Part shown: in pieces, positions 10,773-25,200 of the stretch
Layout of the letters: each line of letters opens with the position of its first letter
Numbering within the stretch: the first letter of the stretch is position 1
DNA from: Daedaleopsis sinensis
Lineage: Eukaryota; Basidiomycota; Agaricomycetes; Polyporales; Polyporaceae
Direction of reading: 5' to 3'
Assembly (NCBI GenBank): GCA_033807695.1
Contig: CM066310.1
Span: forward strand, 1,860,001 to 1,924,000
Length of the DNA stretch: 64,000 bases
The notes under the pieces: generated by a model
What the model saw: only the letters and a program-made list of their open reading frames with translations
Databases searched by the model: none
Told to the model about the DNA's origin: nothing
Position numbers and translations under genes: made by a program

Positions 10773-12561
10773 CTACGAGTCGGTGTCCATGTCAGCGTCA
10801 CAGACTTCGTCCTTGTCTGCGTTAGCACATTCGGTAGCAGGTTGGTGGAGAGGTGAGCACGAGACACCGCTGCGCGCACCCATATCATTGCGCGAACGCG
10901 AGCACACCAGAACAGTGTACGGCACCTTCTGGTCCACGTCTGCAATGTCGAGCTGCGGGAAGCTCTTCTGGTTGAACGCAATGCCGAACCAGTCCTCAAG
11001 CGACCTATCCTCGTACATCGACATCGACGCGCCCAGCACGTCGGCAGCGTGCTTCACGACCGTCAGCGCGCGCCGCTTGATGCGCACAGAGCGCTGCCAG
11101 CTCTCGAGCACGGCGCCCGACGAGCTCAGAACGCGCCTTGGCGGGTGAGGTGCGCGCGCGCAGGGCGGCGACGTTAACTGTGTGAACATTGAGGAGGTCA
11201 GTCACGCATTCTATGATCTATCGAGCGAAGAGCATGGACGTACGCGCAGACGAGCTCGGTCGACACATCGTTCTTGCGCTCGCACATCGCAGATCGCGGG
11301 AGGGAGAGCATGCGATGGGGGAGCGCGGGCACGTCGCAACCACAGGCGCGGCGAAGATCAGCACCGTTCAGTCGCGCTGCGTGTTGGCTCGCAACACGCG
11401 GCTCGAAGACGTCGTACGCTAGGCGGCGGGGAGACGGACGGAAACACGATAGGGGTGAAGTCGACCTCCTCCGTGGGACCCACCTGAGAGCCCTCGGAGG
11501 ACGACTCGAATTGCGAGAACTCGGACTCGTCGATGTCCTCGATTTCCGGGGATGCCACGCTCGCCGCCTCCGTGTTGCATACCGGATCGCCGTTGGCATC
11601 CACGACGGGGGTCGTCGCTCGGGACGGCGGCACCTCCTGGCTCGAGCGGTTGAACAAGACATGGCGCCACGCCGGCTGGAGGAAGTTGAAGACGGGCCCG
11701 AGCTCCTCGAACCCGCGCGTGCCGAGGAGAGAGACGTACGGCCGTGTTTGCACAGGGTCGGCGGAGAGGGACGTACGGATGGTGGTCTCAATGGACCGGG
11801 TGATCTCCTCGATGTCTTCTGCGGACCGCCGGGGAACAGGCCGGGGCTGCTCGTCTTCGGCGATGGGGGCGGGGCGGGGAGAGGGCGATGGAGCGGGTGG
11901 GGACGGTGGCGGGGGAGCGACTGCCTTCGACTTGCCTTTCGCTGAGCGGGCACGGGTGGTCGAGGCTTGTTTCTTGGTCGCGGCCCGCTTGCGCGGAGCC
12001 GCCGTGGTGGGGGGGGGAGCGTTGGGAGCAGCACTGAGTATCGGAAGGGCGAGCTCAGCGCATGGGAGGTATCATAGGGAGAGTAGAGGACATACACGTT
12101 GCTAGACGAAGCTGTTGGTTGGGCGTCCTTGCGACCCCACTTGAGGGGAGGCGCCGGGACGGGAGCGGGGAGAGCGACGGGGACTTGGTTTGGGGGTTGG
12201 GCGACGCTGGTTTGGGAGTCTGAGAACGGGGAACGCGATGTACGAGCGGGCGATGGACTTACACGTTGCTCGTCGACGCCTCGGCCGTAGCTACCGCCTG
12301 ACTGGCGGTGTTCCGTCGGCGACGGCCAACCACCATTGACGCGACCTCGCCGAGGAATCGACCAGATCGCATCCTCATGGTTGGAGGAACGTCTGCCGCA
12401 CCCGTCTGGGTCGCGTTATTCGCGACTGGGGGTGCGGCGGGGACGTTGTTAGTATTGCCTGAGAGCCTGGTTAGGTGTGGCCCAGGTTGAGATGTCCTAA
12501 CCAGCGAGCACTCACCATTGTTGGCGCGGGTTGAGCTTCTGGTAACACGACGGGTGAACAT
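10773..12561 (-). CDS. Gene N, unit B copy
   Basis: Same gene model as 1058-2846. One exon-4 substitution makes a run of eight G on the + strand near 12010 (Ala to Pro). A Ser-to-Phe change is seen in the acidic tract. Confidence 0.5.
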
Positions 12562-15500
12562 GGTACTAGACAGTGAGGTGTGGTGTGGTAGGAGATATGA
12601 GATGGGCGGGAGGAAATGCGCAGAGGGCACGGAGGACAAGTGTGGATGATGGTGGATGGTAAGAGAAAAGTGATGAGAGCCAGTAGGCGCCTCAACTGGT
12701 CCGGTTTTGAGCAACAATAAGCGAGGCCACCGGCCGGCCCTTGCACAATGCGCCGGCGCCTAAACCATGCTTCTTCAGGCGGAGTGGGCCACCCTCGCTG
12801 GCTCGCTGCTTCTAGGGTACTAGCATTTCGCATAGCCTTAACAGAGATCTCAAAGCTCTGTAGTTGTATTCTAGAGGCTGTAAAAGTGTGCCGCAAGTCT
12901 GTGCGTTCACGGCTTTGGCAGCTGTCGGAGGTTCAAATGAGTCGGACTCGTCCGGCGGGTCTAGGCAGCATGACAACTCACCGGCGTCCGTCCGTACGGT
13001 CTTCATCCGGATATACTCTCTATCCCTCACTTTTTCATCGCACTACACTGTGAAAGCACTCACAAGCGCTGTCGTCCGTCGATCGATTCGCAATGGCCTC
13101 CTGTCCTATAGCATTGTGGAGGTGGGTCTGAGCAAGTAAGTATTAACCTCATGTCATCCTCATTTACACGACGACATCCCGATACTGCAAGCGAAAGCGC
13201 ATGACAACGCCACTCCGCTTTCGCTTTCGCTTTGGCTGAGCCTGGACCACTGTCGGGTGCGGGTGTTGGTAGACAGTCTGCACGGACCTGTTCAGAGTAG
13301 TTCTCGCCGTGCCTGTGTTACTAGTCTGGACAAAGGAGCTGCCTAAGAGGTCTGAGGGTCGGTTCTTGTCGGTTTTGTTGTTCCGCCGACGAGGAACAAG
13401 GGCGTCGTCATCCTACGTAGCAGCACTGCCACTGAAGTCTCGTATCGCCCCCGCCTCCCGGTCCGGACGGGACGGGGGAGCGCTAGCGCCAGCAGCACGG
13501 TATCGCCTCCGATTGTGCTCGTGTCCACGACGATCTGAGTGACTGACAGCGATGACGTCCGCGTCTCCTCCCGCCGCCCGCAGACGAGCCTTGCGGATCG
13601 CTGACCTTACTGACTTTCCAGGGGCCAGAAGGCGCACGGAGCCAGAAGGCGCACGGGGTGCTCGCAGCTACTGTGAGGGGGGTGGACGCACGGAGGGTCT
13701 GCAGCTCGGGTGAGGGGGCTGGACGCAGCTCGCACTCGACGCAGCTCGCCTCGACGCAGACATCGCATACAGGTGAGTCTGCTACTACAGTCCCTCTCCT
13801 CTCCTCTCCCCTCCCCTCCCCTCGCGTCGCCCCAGTCCGCCCTCCGTGCACGCTCCCGCCGCCCGTCCCCGCCGGATCGTCCGCGAGCGGCCACCACCTC
13901 GCAGCCAACCGTCGTCTGACCCTCTTGTCCAACAACACGCCTTGTCCAACAACACGCCTTGTCCAACAACACGCACCTCGCACCCAGTCCGCCCGTCCGG
14001 ATCGTCCTCCAGAGCTTCGCACCCTCTGCGCGATTGCACCGTCGATCGCCCCCCGACACCCCGTCCTCCGCGCGTCTTGCCATCCGGAACGTCTTCTGGC
14101 AGCCGCCACCTCTCCGCTCGCCGCTCCGTCAGCACCCTGTGTGCCGTACGTCGCAGTGATGCAGAACGTACTCACTTTCGAGCGTATAGCCGCCCGCGCC
14201 TTCGAGCCCTCCGACTCCGCCACATCCGCCCCGGCGACAGCACGACCGCGTCCACCTTGGACCTGCAACAGACACGTAACAGTCAGTCATCGATTCGACC
14301 CAGATCCTTTCGACAGTGCACTCATCTTGACTTGTCAGCGTCCGCCATCGTCTCCGACCGCACGCCGCGCCGCCGCCGCCGTCGCCCGCCAGGACAGCGT
14401 CCGATAGCCCGGAATTGGCCACGAACGTCCGGAACGAGATCCGTCGCCGCCGTCGCCGCACGCGCGAGTGGCCAGCGTGTGCGCACAGCCTGCGCCGACC
14501 TGTGGGTTTGTAAAGGCGCATTGCCTAGCCCATCATGCGCACCTTGCGATCAGCGCCGCATGCCCCCAGCGCCGTCCGTCCAGCCACTCCGGGGGACACG
14601 GAAGCGACTGCGCTCTCGCTATCACCCACCCCGAGCAGAGCCGCCTCTCGCTATCACCCACCACGAGCCGCCGTGTCTGCAGACGACGTGAGTCAGAGAC
14701 GTTCCGGATGACGTCCAAACGGGGTATACTCATCTTGAAAGCGGTCAGGTAGATCGCCGCCGCCGAATCCGTCGTCTCGCGACGACGCGGCGCGTTCCGC
14801 TGTCACGCACTCCGCACAGAGCCCGCATCCATGCAGCACCGTCGCGATCAGCCCTGTCTCCAGACGCGGTAAACGGGAGAGGTCGAGGGAGATTGCAAAA
14901 TGGGGTGTACTCACTGCGAAAGCGACGCAGGAGACCGCCGCCGCCGGACGAGTCCTTGCCCGACGACCTCGGTGTCCCGCCGGCCCGCAGACCCCCGCCA
15001 GCGACGGGGCACTCGATCAGGTGCACTGGCGGCGCGTGCGTTGAGAGTGCCTGCGCTCGCCGGCGCCGGAGCTTCGTGTCCGTCCCGTGCACACACGCGT
15101 CGCGTCGCGTCGTCCGAGCTCTGTTCCGCGCCAGCGCTGCTACACGTCTCCCGCTAGCTCGCCGTCTCTCGACGTTGCTCCTGTTGTGCCTCGTGCCACA
15201 GGCGAGTCGCGATCGTGCGACGTACGCTCCGGACAAGCCCATGCGAGGCCGCCGCGGTACGAGTCGTTTCGCGAGTCGCGACGATCTCGGTGTCCCGCCG
15301 GCCTGCAGACCCCCGCCAGCGACGGGGCACTCGATCAGGTGCACTGGCGGCGCGTGCGTTGAGAGTGCCTGCGCTCGCCGGCGCCGGAGCTTCGTGTCCG
15401 TCCCGTGCACACACGCGTCGCGTCGCGTCGTCCGAGCTCTGTTCCGCGCCAGCGCTGCTACACGTCTCCCGCTAGCTCGCCGTCTCTCGACGTTGTTCCT

Positions 15501-17693
15501 GTTGTGCCTCGTGCCACAGGCGAATCGCCATCGTGCGACGTACGCTCCGGACAAGCCCGTGCGAGTGGCCACGCCGCCGTCGCCGCCGGGAACGTCTGAG
15601 GGCCGCGTGTCCCTGTGCGCGACGAAGCCGACGTGGCGCGCGCTCGTCGTCGGCGGATCGTGTCCCTGCTCGTCGCGTGAGCCGTCCGCGAGTTGACGAT
15701 GGGCGCAGGGATGTACTCACATGCCCACACGCTGGCTCCAGACGACACCACTGGCGGACGCCGACGACGAGCGAGCGCCATGGACGTGCACGAGGTGGGT
15801 GGGCAGGAGGACGACGCGCACGCCCCCCGAAAGCGATCGGGCTGCTCCTCCGAGCCTCCAGGTGAGGGTGAGTCGCGATGACGCGACGCACGAGCATGGC
15901 AACGCTCGGCGGCCCGTGCGAGTAGGTACTACGCTGTCGCCGTCGGGAACGCTCGAGGGCCGCCACGCGTCCTTCGAGAGGAGGAGAATAGGTGAGTCGC
16001 CGTTCGGCACCAGACGCGAACAACGCACACACCTGCGGGAACGTCGCGTGTGACTCGTCGACGTCGAGGACTCGCCGTGTCGGCGATGTGTTGCTTGTAG
16101 GTCAGTGTCATGGGATACCTGCACGCCGCCTGAGTCATTCCCGAGTCGATAGCGGGTGGTAGGACACACTCACCATGCACCCAAGCTGGCTGCAGACGGC
16201 AGGAATGGCCGAGGCGGACGACAGATGCGGGCGGGGGAGATGGACAGGACGATCGTGGTGGACGACGGAGTCGCGACGGACGACGGAGGGCGGGGGACAG
16301 ACGGCGGACGCGTGCTCGGGGGACGCAAGCACGAGGTGGGTGGTGGGTGGGTGGGGAGAACGGCGAGTAGTACGTCTCGCCTCTGCCCGCGCACGTCCCC
16401 CGAAATTGATCGGCAATTCCTCCAGATCTCCAGATGAAGTCGCTCCGTGCGGCGTCGTGCGCCGGCTGGCCTCGCACGCAGAACACCCGTGCTGCATACG
16501 ATCGCGCGCGGCGGGAAGCCCGGCCGTTGCGACCCGCGAAAATGGCTGTTCGGATGGTCGGGGACTCGGACTCGGGTCCCGGTATAGACCGTTCTACGTA
16601 GTCCCCTGTGTACGTCGTCCCCCAATACTACTCCTGTTCTACCGCGGCGAGAGACACGACTCTGCCAAGTTGTAGGCCGGAAGTTCTTGCACAGCGCAGA
16701 TGGATGTCTGCACACGGCGGCCTGAAGCCCATTGTCCTCTCCTTCCATCAGCTTGAGAGACTTCCCCGCGTCGTCGCATTGACGTGCAATGGACGCGCAC
16801 CTGCTCGCGCGGTCTCCGGGCTGGCCGAGGAGGTGCTGCGGCATCCGTCCCGACCCTGAAGACCCTGTGGCTGACGGTGTGAACATCCGACTCGTGAGCT
16901 CTCCGCTCAGATGCCTCCGGCTCCCCGCCTCTGCGTGTCTGCAGAGCCAGAGTCAGTGTGAGTAGAGTGTAAGACACCGTGAGCACCCATAATCAGTGAG
17001 GAACAGCTCGTATGTTGATGCCCTCGAAGCTCATGTGCAGACCGTGTTCGTGCAACGCAATGCATCATGTCGTCATCCCCAGTCAGGCGCGTACCTGACC
17101 AAAGGATTGGAAGATTGTGAAAATACTCAGAGCATCTTACGTCTCGGCTCGCCACTTCTCTCTGCATTCATGTCAATGATTTTCCATTCCATATGTGCGA
17201 CAATTTTGTGTGCCAATCCTGACTGTCACAGCTTCGAGAGTCCGAGGGCAGTGTGCTCACTCAACTTATCTACCTACCTCCCCCACAAGCTACTGGCTTG
17301 CAACAGAATACTATAGTTGATGAGCTCGAGAACAGTTCACCAAAGAGTGCAGCCCTCGCTCAAGACACTCCGAGTCCCTACTCGGTTCCTGTCAGTGAGG
17401 AGGCTGCTCGTAGTCTGGACCCAGTAGTGCCGATCAGAATTCCAGAGAAATGTCACACCGTCAGGGTGGTTATCCCGACTATCGTGTGCAGTTGTTCCGA
17501 CTCGGGAGTCCTCGAGGGTACAAACTCTCCAAGTCGGGCACGCATTTCCCTGACAACAAGAAATCTGGTATTACAACGGAAATGTAATGTAAGACAGACA
17601 ACACAAGACTTGTTCGCAAGCACGGCTCGGTCAATTAGTTACAAATTGAGAAATGACGCAATGTCCCGTCCCAGAGCCGCGTCGCACACGCGC
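12562..17693. other. GC-rich unresolved block, unit B
   Basis: Equivalent of 2847-8032, except that about 13910-13980 has a short minisatellite in place of sequence found in the other units. Confidence 0.5.
14962..15566. repeat. 318-bp direct duplication, unit B
   Basis: Same duplication as at 5301-5905. Confidence 0.9.
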
Positions 17694-18316
17694 TCAGTCC
17701 ACAATCGGGTCCTCCGGGTCCTCCGCGCCCTCGACAACATACGCTGGTGTCTTCGGCCCAAGCTTCGGCTTGCCGTCGCGCCTGCGCCGAGGGCGAACGA
17801 ACGTGCCCGTGGTGTTGCGCGGGGCCGTCTTGCGTTTGTGTGCGCAGAGAGGAGCCGGCGCGAACAGGTCCGGATAGTGCGCCGCGAGCTGTCGCTCGCT
17901 GTCCGTCACCGGCACGAACTTCAGGACCTTCTCGTCCCAGAGTTCCTGGAGACGGCGCAGGGTTGCAGTGCCACCCGTGACCTTGCTGAGGTTCGTGAAG
18001 GTGAGACCGCGCGGCCAGCCGACGAGTTGGTAGCCGTAGACACGGACGACAATGTCGTTGTAGTCCTCGAGCGTCCACCACATGGCCGCGAACGGGTCCC
18101 CGGTGCGATGCTCTAAGAAGCGAGACAGGTTCGAGATGGATGCGGGGCAGGAAGGTCGCAAAGATACTCACTGAGATCGTCATCCATGACGGCACGCAAA
18201 TCACCCCGCTTCTCAGAACGAGTGTCGCTGTACTGGGGCTTGTCGTCTGGAGGAGGAGGAGTGTAGACGACAGAGCTCCCGGTCTCCGGGTCGATGTAAG
18301 TGAATGTGAGCGGCAT
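17694..18316 (-). CDS. Gene G, unit B copy
   Basis: Same two-exon gene as 8033-8655, with no difference noticed in the coding part. Confidence 0.7.
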
Positions 18317-18645
18317 GGCAGGGAAGTGCGCAACTGCGAGTGTCAGGATGGCGTGAGACTCTGAGTCGATGCGGTCGGTTTAAATAGTACCGTACGGCGG
18401 ACACCCTCGATCTGTAGACTACATAGTCCACCTGTAGCATAACAAGGTTGAGTCAAACGATGCATAAGTACTCGAGATGTATGATGATTATAGTACGGAC
18501 CGAGTATCCTACAATGTCTGAATTTGCGAGCTGGACTAGAAATTATTGAGTATAATTTATTTATATGTTATCATACCCTCAGGCACTCTCCTTTCGCCCA
18601 GGTCCTGGGCCGACGACGAGTCCGATTGGCCTAGAGTTCTCTGCA
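18317..18645. other. G-M1 intergenic, unit B
   Basis: Equivalent of 8656-8984. No gene seen. Confidence 0.5.
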
Positions 18646-19061
18646 TCATAAGATTACAACCCGAATGCATATCACTTCGAGATCAACCAGTTGCCCAGCC
18701 GTCCAGTCTGAGTCCTGTGTGCACCACCGGCACCAAATTGTAGCCTTTGCCCAACAATCGTTCAGCTTCTCGACGACGGATCGGAGAGCATGAACACGTA
18801 CGAGGGGCGGTTGCTCCTCGATGTGCTCGCGGGTGCCATCGGACATGTGCCGGTGCGAAGTGCCGTTGCCAGTGATCGGCGACTTGGAAAAGCTGCGATT
18901 CGCTAGGCAGACATGAATGTTTGTGTATCCATTTAGAGCAGTATGCTGAAGACGGGAAAGTACGTACCATGAATGTTGACAGCCAGAACGGAAGTCCGAC
19001 GAGCCCGGCGCGAGGTTATTTTGAGCGGGGGGCCGGCGAGTGCCGCTGCGAGCGCGCGCAT
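18646..19061 (-). CDS. Gene M1, unit B copy
   Basis: Same model as 8985-9400. Confidence 0.35.
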
Positions 19062-19156
19062 CTGGAGACCCCATAAATACTAGAGTGTGAGGTGATTCAA
19101 GTCCCTCAGGCTCGCTCACCTCCCCCACTCACCTCCCCCACTCACCACCCCTCCCG

Positions 19157-19713
19157 ATGTCCTCTCCTCCTCGACGCTCGACACGGCCTCCTCGACGCTC
19201 GACACGGCCTCCTCGATGCTCGACACGTCGTGCTCGACGTCCACGTTGCCTGCTCACTGTCTCCCTCGACATCTGCGCCGGGACACTGCTCGACGTCGAA
19301 CCTCTTCCACGTCTACTCACCTCGTGAGCTGGACGAGTCATCGTATTGTGAGTATTCATCTCGAGGCCATGAACGAGATACTTACTTGACTTCCCTCCTC
19401 CCGCCAGGCCCCATCATGATGGTACAGACCTGCTACAACCCTTATTTAGGTCAGTTCTCATTGTCTTATCCACTCAATGTTTCCGTACTCACCAGACGGA
19501 CCGACAGGAACCGGGGCCACGACGTTTGCGGCATGTTACCGGTGCGTATTCCCATACATATTTGATGTTCCACTATTGATGCCACATCCTTCCAGGTACA
19601 CTTTCGTGGATCGTCGAGGCGAGAGGTCTACGATATCAGGTACGATCTCCGTTCATACTCAACACGATCCACGTGTCTGACTGGTCGCTGGCGACAGGAA
19701 CTTGTCCTCATGA
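19157..19713 (+). CDS. Gene P1, unit C-head copy
   Basis: Same five-exon structure as the copy at 9496-10052, with no frame-changing difference seen. Confidence 0.45.
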
Positions 19714-20433
19714 CACAGACGTCGGTGCTGATGTCCGGAAGCAGAAGGCCGAGCAGCGGAGCCGGACTCTCTGAGTCGGTCCAGCACTCGTCTGGTACGT
19801 CACTGTTGGCAGAGTCACGCTCGTATGGACTCGGCCTGATATATTTATGTGTTTGTGGATCCCAGGTTGTACAGCGCCGGTGTGATGGCCGACCGGAGAC
19901 GTACGCGGGTCGTGTAAGATGTAGGATACTTAGTTAGAGCGTAGACATGCTTACCGGAGGGCACAGTCGCTACTCGCAGAGGGAGGCAGGCCTGCCGGGG
20001 TCGGAGACGTTGTAGGGAGCACGGCGGTAGCAGGTACTTGATTAGTCCCGACCGGGTGGCGGGAGACGGACGCGTGCGGTAGAGACCCGCGACAACCTTG
20101 AGGAACGAGCGATCGCCACTAGCGCACGAGGGGAGCCATCCTGGCAGTACCACGTGTACTGTATTCCGGGTCCGGGGTGGTAGCAGAGCAGCGGGGACAT
20201 ACCTATAGACAGCCTGTGTATCGCCTGAGCATGATGTACTAGCTTACTATGATAGTTCAATGAATATCTCAGATTTCATACAGCAGAGAGCGAAGGCACT
20301 CACACACGCTGGGATGCCCCATAGTGACTTACGCGGTCGTCTTGTAGGGACTCGACGTTGATGTTAGAATTACACAGAAGTACACAGTGCGAATGACACG
20401 TACATGTATACGCTAAGAAACTTGAACGACTCT
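19714..20433. other. P1-N interval, unit C
   Basis: Equivalent of 338-1057, with no separate gene supported. Confidence 0.4.
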
Positions 20434-22222
20434 CTACGAGTCGGTGTCCATGTCAGCGTCACAGACTTCGTCCTTGTCTGCGTTAGCACATTCGGTAGCA
20501 GGTTGGTGGAGAGGTGAGCACGAGACACCGCTGCGCGCACCCATATCATTGCGCGAACGCGAGCACACCAGAACAGTGTACGGCACCTTCTGGTCCACGT
20601 CTGCAATGTCGAGCTGCGGGAAGCTCTTCTGGTTGAACGCAATGCCGAACCAGTCCTCAAGCGACCTATCCTCGTACATCGACATCGACGCGCCCAGCAC
20701 GTCGGCAGCGTGCTTCACGACCGTCAGCGCGCGCCGCTTGATGCGCACAGAGCGCTGCCAGCTCTCGAGCACGGCGCCCGACGAGCTCAGAACGCGCCTT
20801 GGCGGGTGAGGTGCGCGCGCGCAGGGCGGCGACGTTAACTGTGTGAACATTGAGGAGGTCAGTCACGCATTCTATGATCTATCGAGCGAAGAGCATGGAC
20901 GTACGCGCAGACGAGCTCGGTCGACACATCGTTCTTGCGCTCGCACATCGCAGATCGCGGGAGGGAGAGCATGCGATGGGGGAGCGCGGGCACGTCGCAA
21001 CCACAGGCGCGGCGAAGATCAGCACCGTTCAGTCGCGCTGCGTGTTGGCTCGCAACACGCGGCTCGAAGACGTCGTACGCTAGGCGGCGGGGAGACGGAC
21101 GGAAACACGATAGGGGTGAAGTCGACCTCCTCCGTGGGACCCACCTGAGAGCCCTCGGAGGACGACTCGAATTGCGAGAACTCGGACTCGTCGATGTCCT
21201 CGATTTCCGGGGATGCCACGCTCGCCGCCTCCGTGTTGCATACCGGATCGCCGTTGGCATCCACGACGGGGGTCGTCGCTCGGGACGGCGGCACCTCCTG
21301 GCTCGAGCGGTTGAACAAGACATGGCGCCACGCCGGCTGGAGGAAGTTGAAGACGGGCCCGAGCTCCTCGAACCCGCGCGTGCCGAGGAGAGAGACGTAC
21401 GGCCGTGTTTGCACAGGGTCGGCGGAGAGGGACGTACGGATGGTGGTCTCAATGGACCGGGTGATCTCCTCGATGTCTTCTGCGGACCGCCGGGGAACAG
21501 GCCGGGGCTGCTCGTCTTCGGCGATGGGGGCGGGGCGGGGAGAGGGCGATGGAGCGGGTGGGGACGGTGGCGGGGGAGCGACTGCCTTCGACTTGCCTTT
21601 CGCTGAGCGGGCACGGGTGGTCGAGGCTTGTTTCTTGGTCGCGGCCCGCTTGCGCGGAGCCGCCGTGGTGGGGGCGGGAGCGTTGGGAGCAGCACTGAGT
21701 ATCGGAAGGGAGAGCTCAGCGCATGGGAGGTATCATAGGGGGAGTAGAGGACATACACGTTGCTAGACGAAGCTGTTGGTTGGGCGTCCTTGCGACCCCG
21801 CTTGAGGGGAGGCGCCGGGACGGGAGCGGGGAGAGCGACGGGGACTTGGTTTGGCGGTTGGGCGACGCTGGTTTGGGAGTCTGAGAACGGGGAACGCGAT
21901 GTACGAGCGGGCGATGGACTTACACGTTGCTCGTCGACGCCTCGGCCGTAGCTACCGCCTGACTGGCGGTGTTCCGTCGGCGACGGCCAACCACCATTGA
22001 CGCGACCTCGCCGAGGAATCGACCAGATCGCATCCTCATGGTTGGAGGAACGTCTGCCGCACCCGTCTGGGTCGCGTTATTCGCGACTGGGGGTGCGGCG
22101 GGGACGTTGTTAGTATTGCCTGAGAGCCTGGTTAGGTGTGGCCCAGGTTGAGATGTCCTAACCAGCGAGCACTCACCATTGTTGGCGCGGGTTGAGCTTC
22201 TGGTAACACGACGGGTGAACAT
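20434..22222 (-). CDS. Gene N, unit C copy
   Basis: Same gene model. A Trp-to-Arg substitution in exon 3 is shared with unit E. All recognised splice sites are kept. Confidence 0.5.
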
Positions 22223-25200
22223 GGTACTAGACAGTGAGGTGTGGTGTGGTAGGAGATATGAGATGGGCGGGAGGAAATGCGCAGAGGGCACGGATGACAA
22301 GTGTGGATGATGGTGGATGGTAAGAGGAAAGTGATGAGAGCCAGTAGGCGCCTCAACTGGTCCGGTTTTGAGCAACAATAAGCGAGGCCACCGGCCGGCC
22401 CTTGCACAATGCGCCGGCGCCTAAACCATGCTTCTTCAGGCGGAGTGGGCCACCCTCGCTGGCTCGCTGCTTCTAGGGTACTAGCATTTCGCATAGCCTT
22501 AACAGAGAGCTCAAAGCTCTGTAGTTGTATTCTAGAGGCTGTAAAAGTGTGCCGCAAGTCTGTGCGTTCACGGCTTTGGCAGCTGTCGGAGGTTCAAATG
22601 AGTCGGACTCGTCCGGCGGGTCTAGGCAGCATGACAACTCACCGGCGTCCGTCCGTACGGTCTTCATCCGGATATACTCTCTATCCCTCACTTTTTCATC
22701 GCACTACACTGTGAAAGCACTCACAAGCGCTGTCGTCCGTCGATCGATTCGCAATGGCCTCCTGTCCTATAGCATTGTGGAGGTGGGTCTGAGCAAGTAA
22801 GTATTAACCTCATGTCATCCTCATTTACACGACGACATCCCGATACTGCAAGCGAAAGCGCATGACAACGCCACTCCGCTTTCGCTTTCGCTTTGGCTGA
22901 GCCTGGACCACTGTCGGGTGCGGGTGTTGGTAGACAGTCTGCACGGACCTGTTCAGAGTAGTTCTCGCCGTGCCTGTGTTACTAGTCTGGACAAAGGAGC
23001 TGCCTAAGAGGTCTGAGGGTCGGTTCTTGTCGGTTTTGTTGTTCCGCCGACGAGGAACAAGGGCGTCGTCATCCTACGTAGCAGCACTGCCACTGAAGTC
23101 TCGTATCGCCCCCGCCTCCCGGTCCGGACGGGACGGGGGAGCGCTAGCGCCAGCAGCACGGTATCGCCTCCGATTGTGCTCGTGTCCACGACGATCTGAG
23201 TGACTGACAGCGATGACGTCCGCGTCTCCTCCCGCCGCCCGCAGACGAGCCTTGCGGATCGCTGACCTTACTGACTTTCCAGGGGCCAGAAGGCGCACGG
23301 AGCCAGAAGGCGCACGGGGTGCTCGCAGCTACTGTGAGGGGGGTGGACGCACGGAGGGTCTGCAGCTCGGGTGAGGGGGCTGGACGCAGCTCGCACTCGA
23401 CGCAGCTCGCCTCGACGCAGACATCGCATACAGGTGAGTCTGCTACTACAGTCCCTCTCCTCTCCTCTCCCCTCCCCTCCCCTCGCGTCGCCCCAGTCCG
23501 CCCTCCGTGCACGCTCCCGCCGCCCGTCCCCGCCGGATCGTCCGCGAGCGGCCACCACCTCGCAGCCAACCGCGTCCACACAGCGAACACTCGGAGCAGC
23601 CCGCATCTGCAGAAGCAACGTGCGTGTATGCGCGATCATATCCGTGCGCGATCATATCCGTCGTCTGACCCTCTTGTCCAACAACACGCACCTCCCACCC
23701 AGTCCGCCCGTCCGGATCGTCCTCCAGAGCTTCGCACCCTCTGCGCGATTGCACCGTCGATCGCCCCCCGACACCCCGTCCTCCGCGCGTCTTGCCATCC
23801 GGAACGTCTTCTGGCAGCCGCCACCTCTCCGCTCGCCGCTCCGTCAGCACCCTGTGTGCCGTACGTCGCAGTGATGCAGAACGTACTCACTTTCGAGCGT
23901 ATAGCCGCCCGCGCCTTCGAGCCCTCCGACTCCGCCACATCCGCCCCGGCGACAGCACGACCGCGTCCACCTTGGACCTGCAACAGACACGTAACAGTCA
24001 GTCATCGATTCGACCCAGATCCTTTCGACAGTGCACTCATCTTGACTTGTCAGCGTCCGCCATCGTCTCCGACCGCACGCCGCGCCGCCGCCGCCGTCGC
24101 CCGCCAGGACAGCGTCCGATAGCCCGGAATTGGCCACGAACGTCCGGAACGAGATCCGTCGCCGCCGTCGCCGCACGCGCGAGTGGCCAGCGTGTGCGCA
24201 CAGCCTGCGCCGACCTGTGGGTTTGTAAAGGCGCATTGCCTAGCCCATCATGCGCACCTTGCGATCAGCGCCGCATGCCGCCGGCGCCGTCCGTCCAGCC
24301 ACTCCGGGGGACACGGAAGCGACTGCGCTCTCGCTATCACCCACCCCGAGTAGAGCCGCCTCTCGCTATCACCCACCACGAGCCGCCGTGTCTGCAGACG
24401 ACGTGAGTCAGAGACGTTCCGGATGACGTCCAAACGGGGTATACTCATCTTGAAAGCGATCAGGTAGATCGCCGCCGCCGAATCCGTCGTCTCGCGACGA
24501 CGCGGCGCGTTCCGCTGTCACGCACTCCGCACAGAGCCCGCATCCATGCAGCACCGTCGCGATCAGCCCTGTCTCCAGACGCGGTAAGCGGGAGAGGTCG
24601 AGGGTGATTGCAAAATGGGGTGTACTCACTGCGAAAGCGACGCAGGAGACCGCCGCCGCCGGACGAGTCCTTGCCCGACGACCTCGGTGTCCCGCCGGCC
24701 CGCAGACCCCCGCCAGCGACGGGGCACTCGATCAGGTGCACTGGCGGCGCGTGCGTTGAGAGTGCCCGCGCTCGCCGGCGCCGGAGCTTCGTGTCCGTGC
24801 CGTGCACACACGCGTCGCGTCGCGTCGTCCGAGCTTTGTTCCGCGCCAGCGCTGCTACACGTCTCCCGCTAGCTCGCCGTCTCTCGACGTTGCTCCTGTT
24901 GTGCCTCGTGCCACAGGCGAGTCGCGATCGTGCGACGTACGCTCCGGACAAGCCCATGCGAGGCCGCCGCCGTACGAGTCGTTTCGCGAGTCGCGACGAT
25001 CTCGGTGTCCCGCCGGCCCGCAGACCCCCGCCAGCGACGGGGCACTCGATCAGGTGCACTGGCGGCGCGTGCGTTGAGAGTGCCTGCGCTCGCCGGCGCC
25101 GGAGCTTCGTGTCCGTCCCGTGCACACACGCGTCGCGTCGCGTCGTCCGAGCTCTGTTCCGCGCCAGCGCTGCTACACGTCTCCCGCTAGCTCGCCGTCT

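Larger units (their letters stand above)
9717..19377 (+). repeat. Tandem array unit B (9661 bp)
   Basis: Second unit, about 55 bp shorter than A. One bp is missing from a P1 intron. The rest of the difference lies near 13910-13980, where a stretch present in the other units is replaced by a short minisatellite (three copies of a CTTGTCCAACAACACGC-like word). The gene content is unchanged. Confidence 0.97.
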
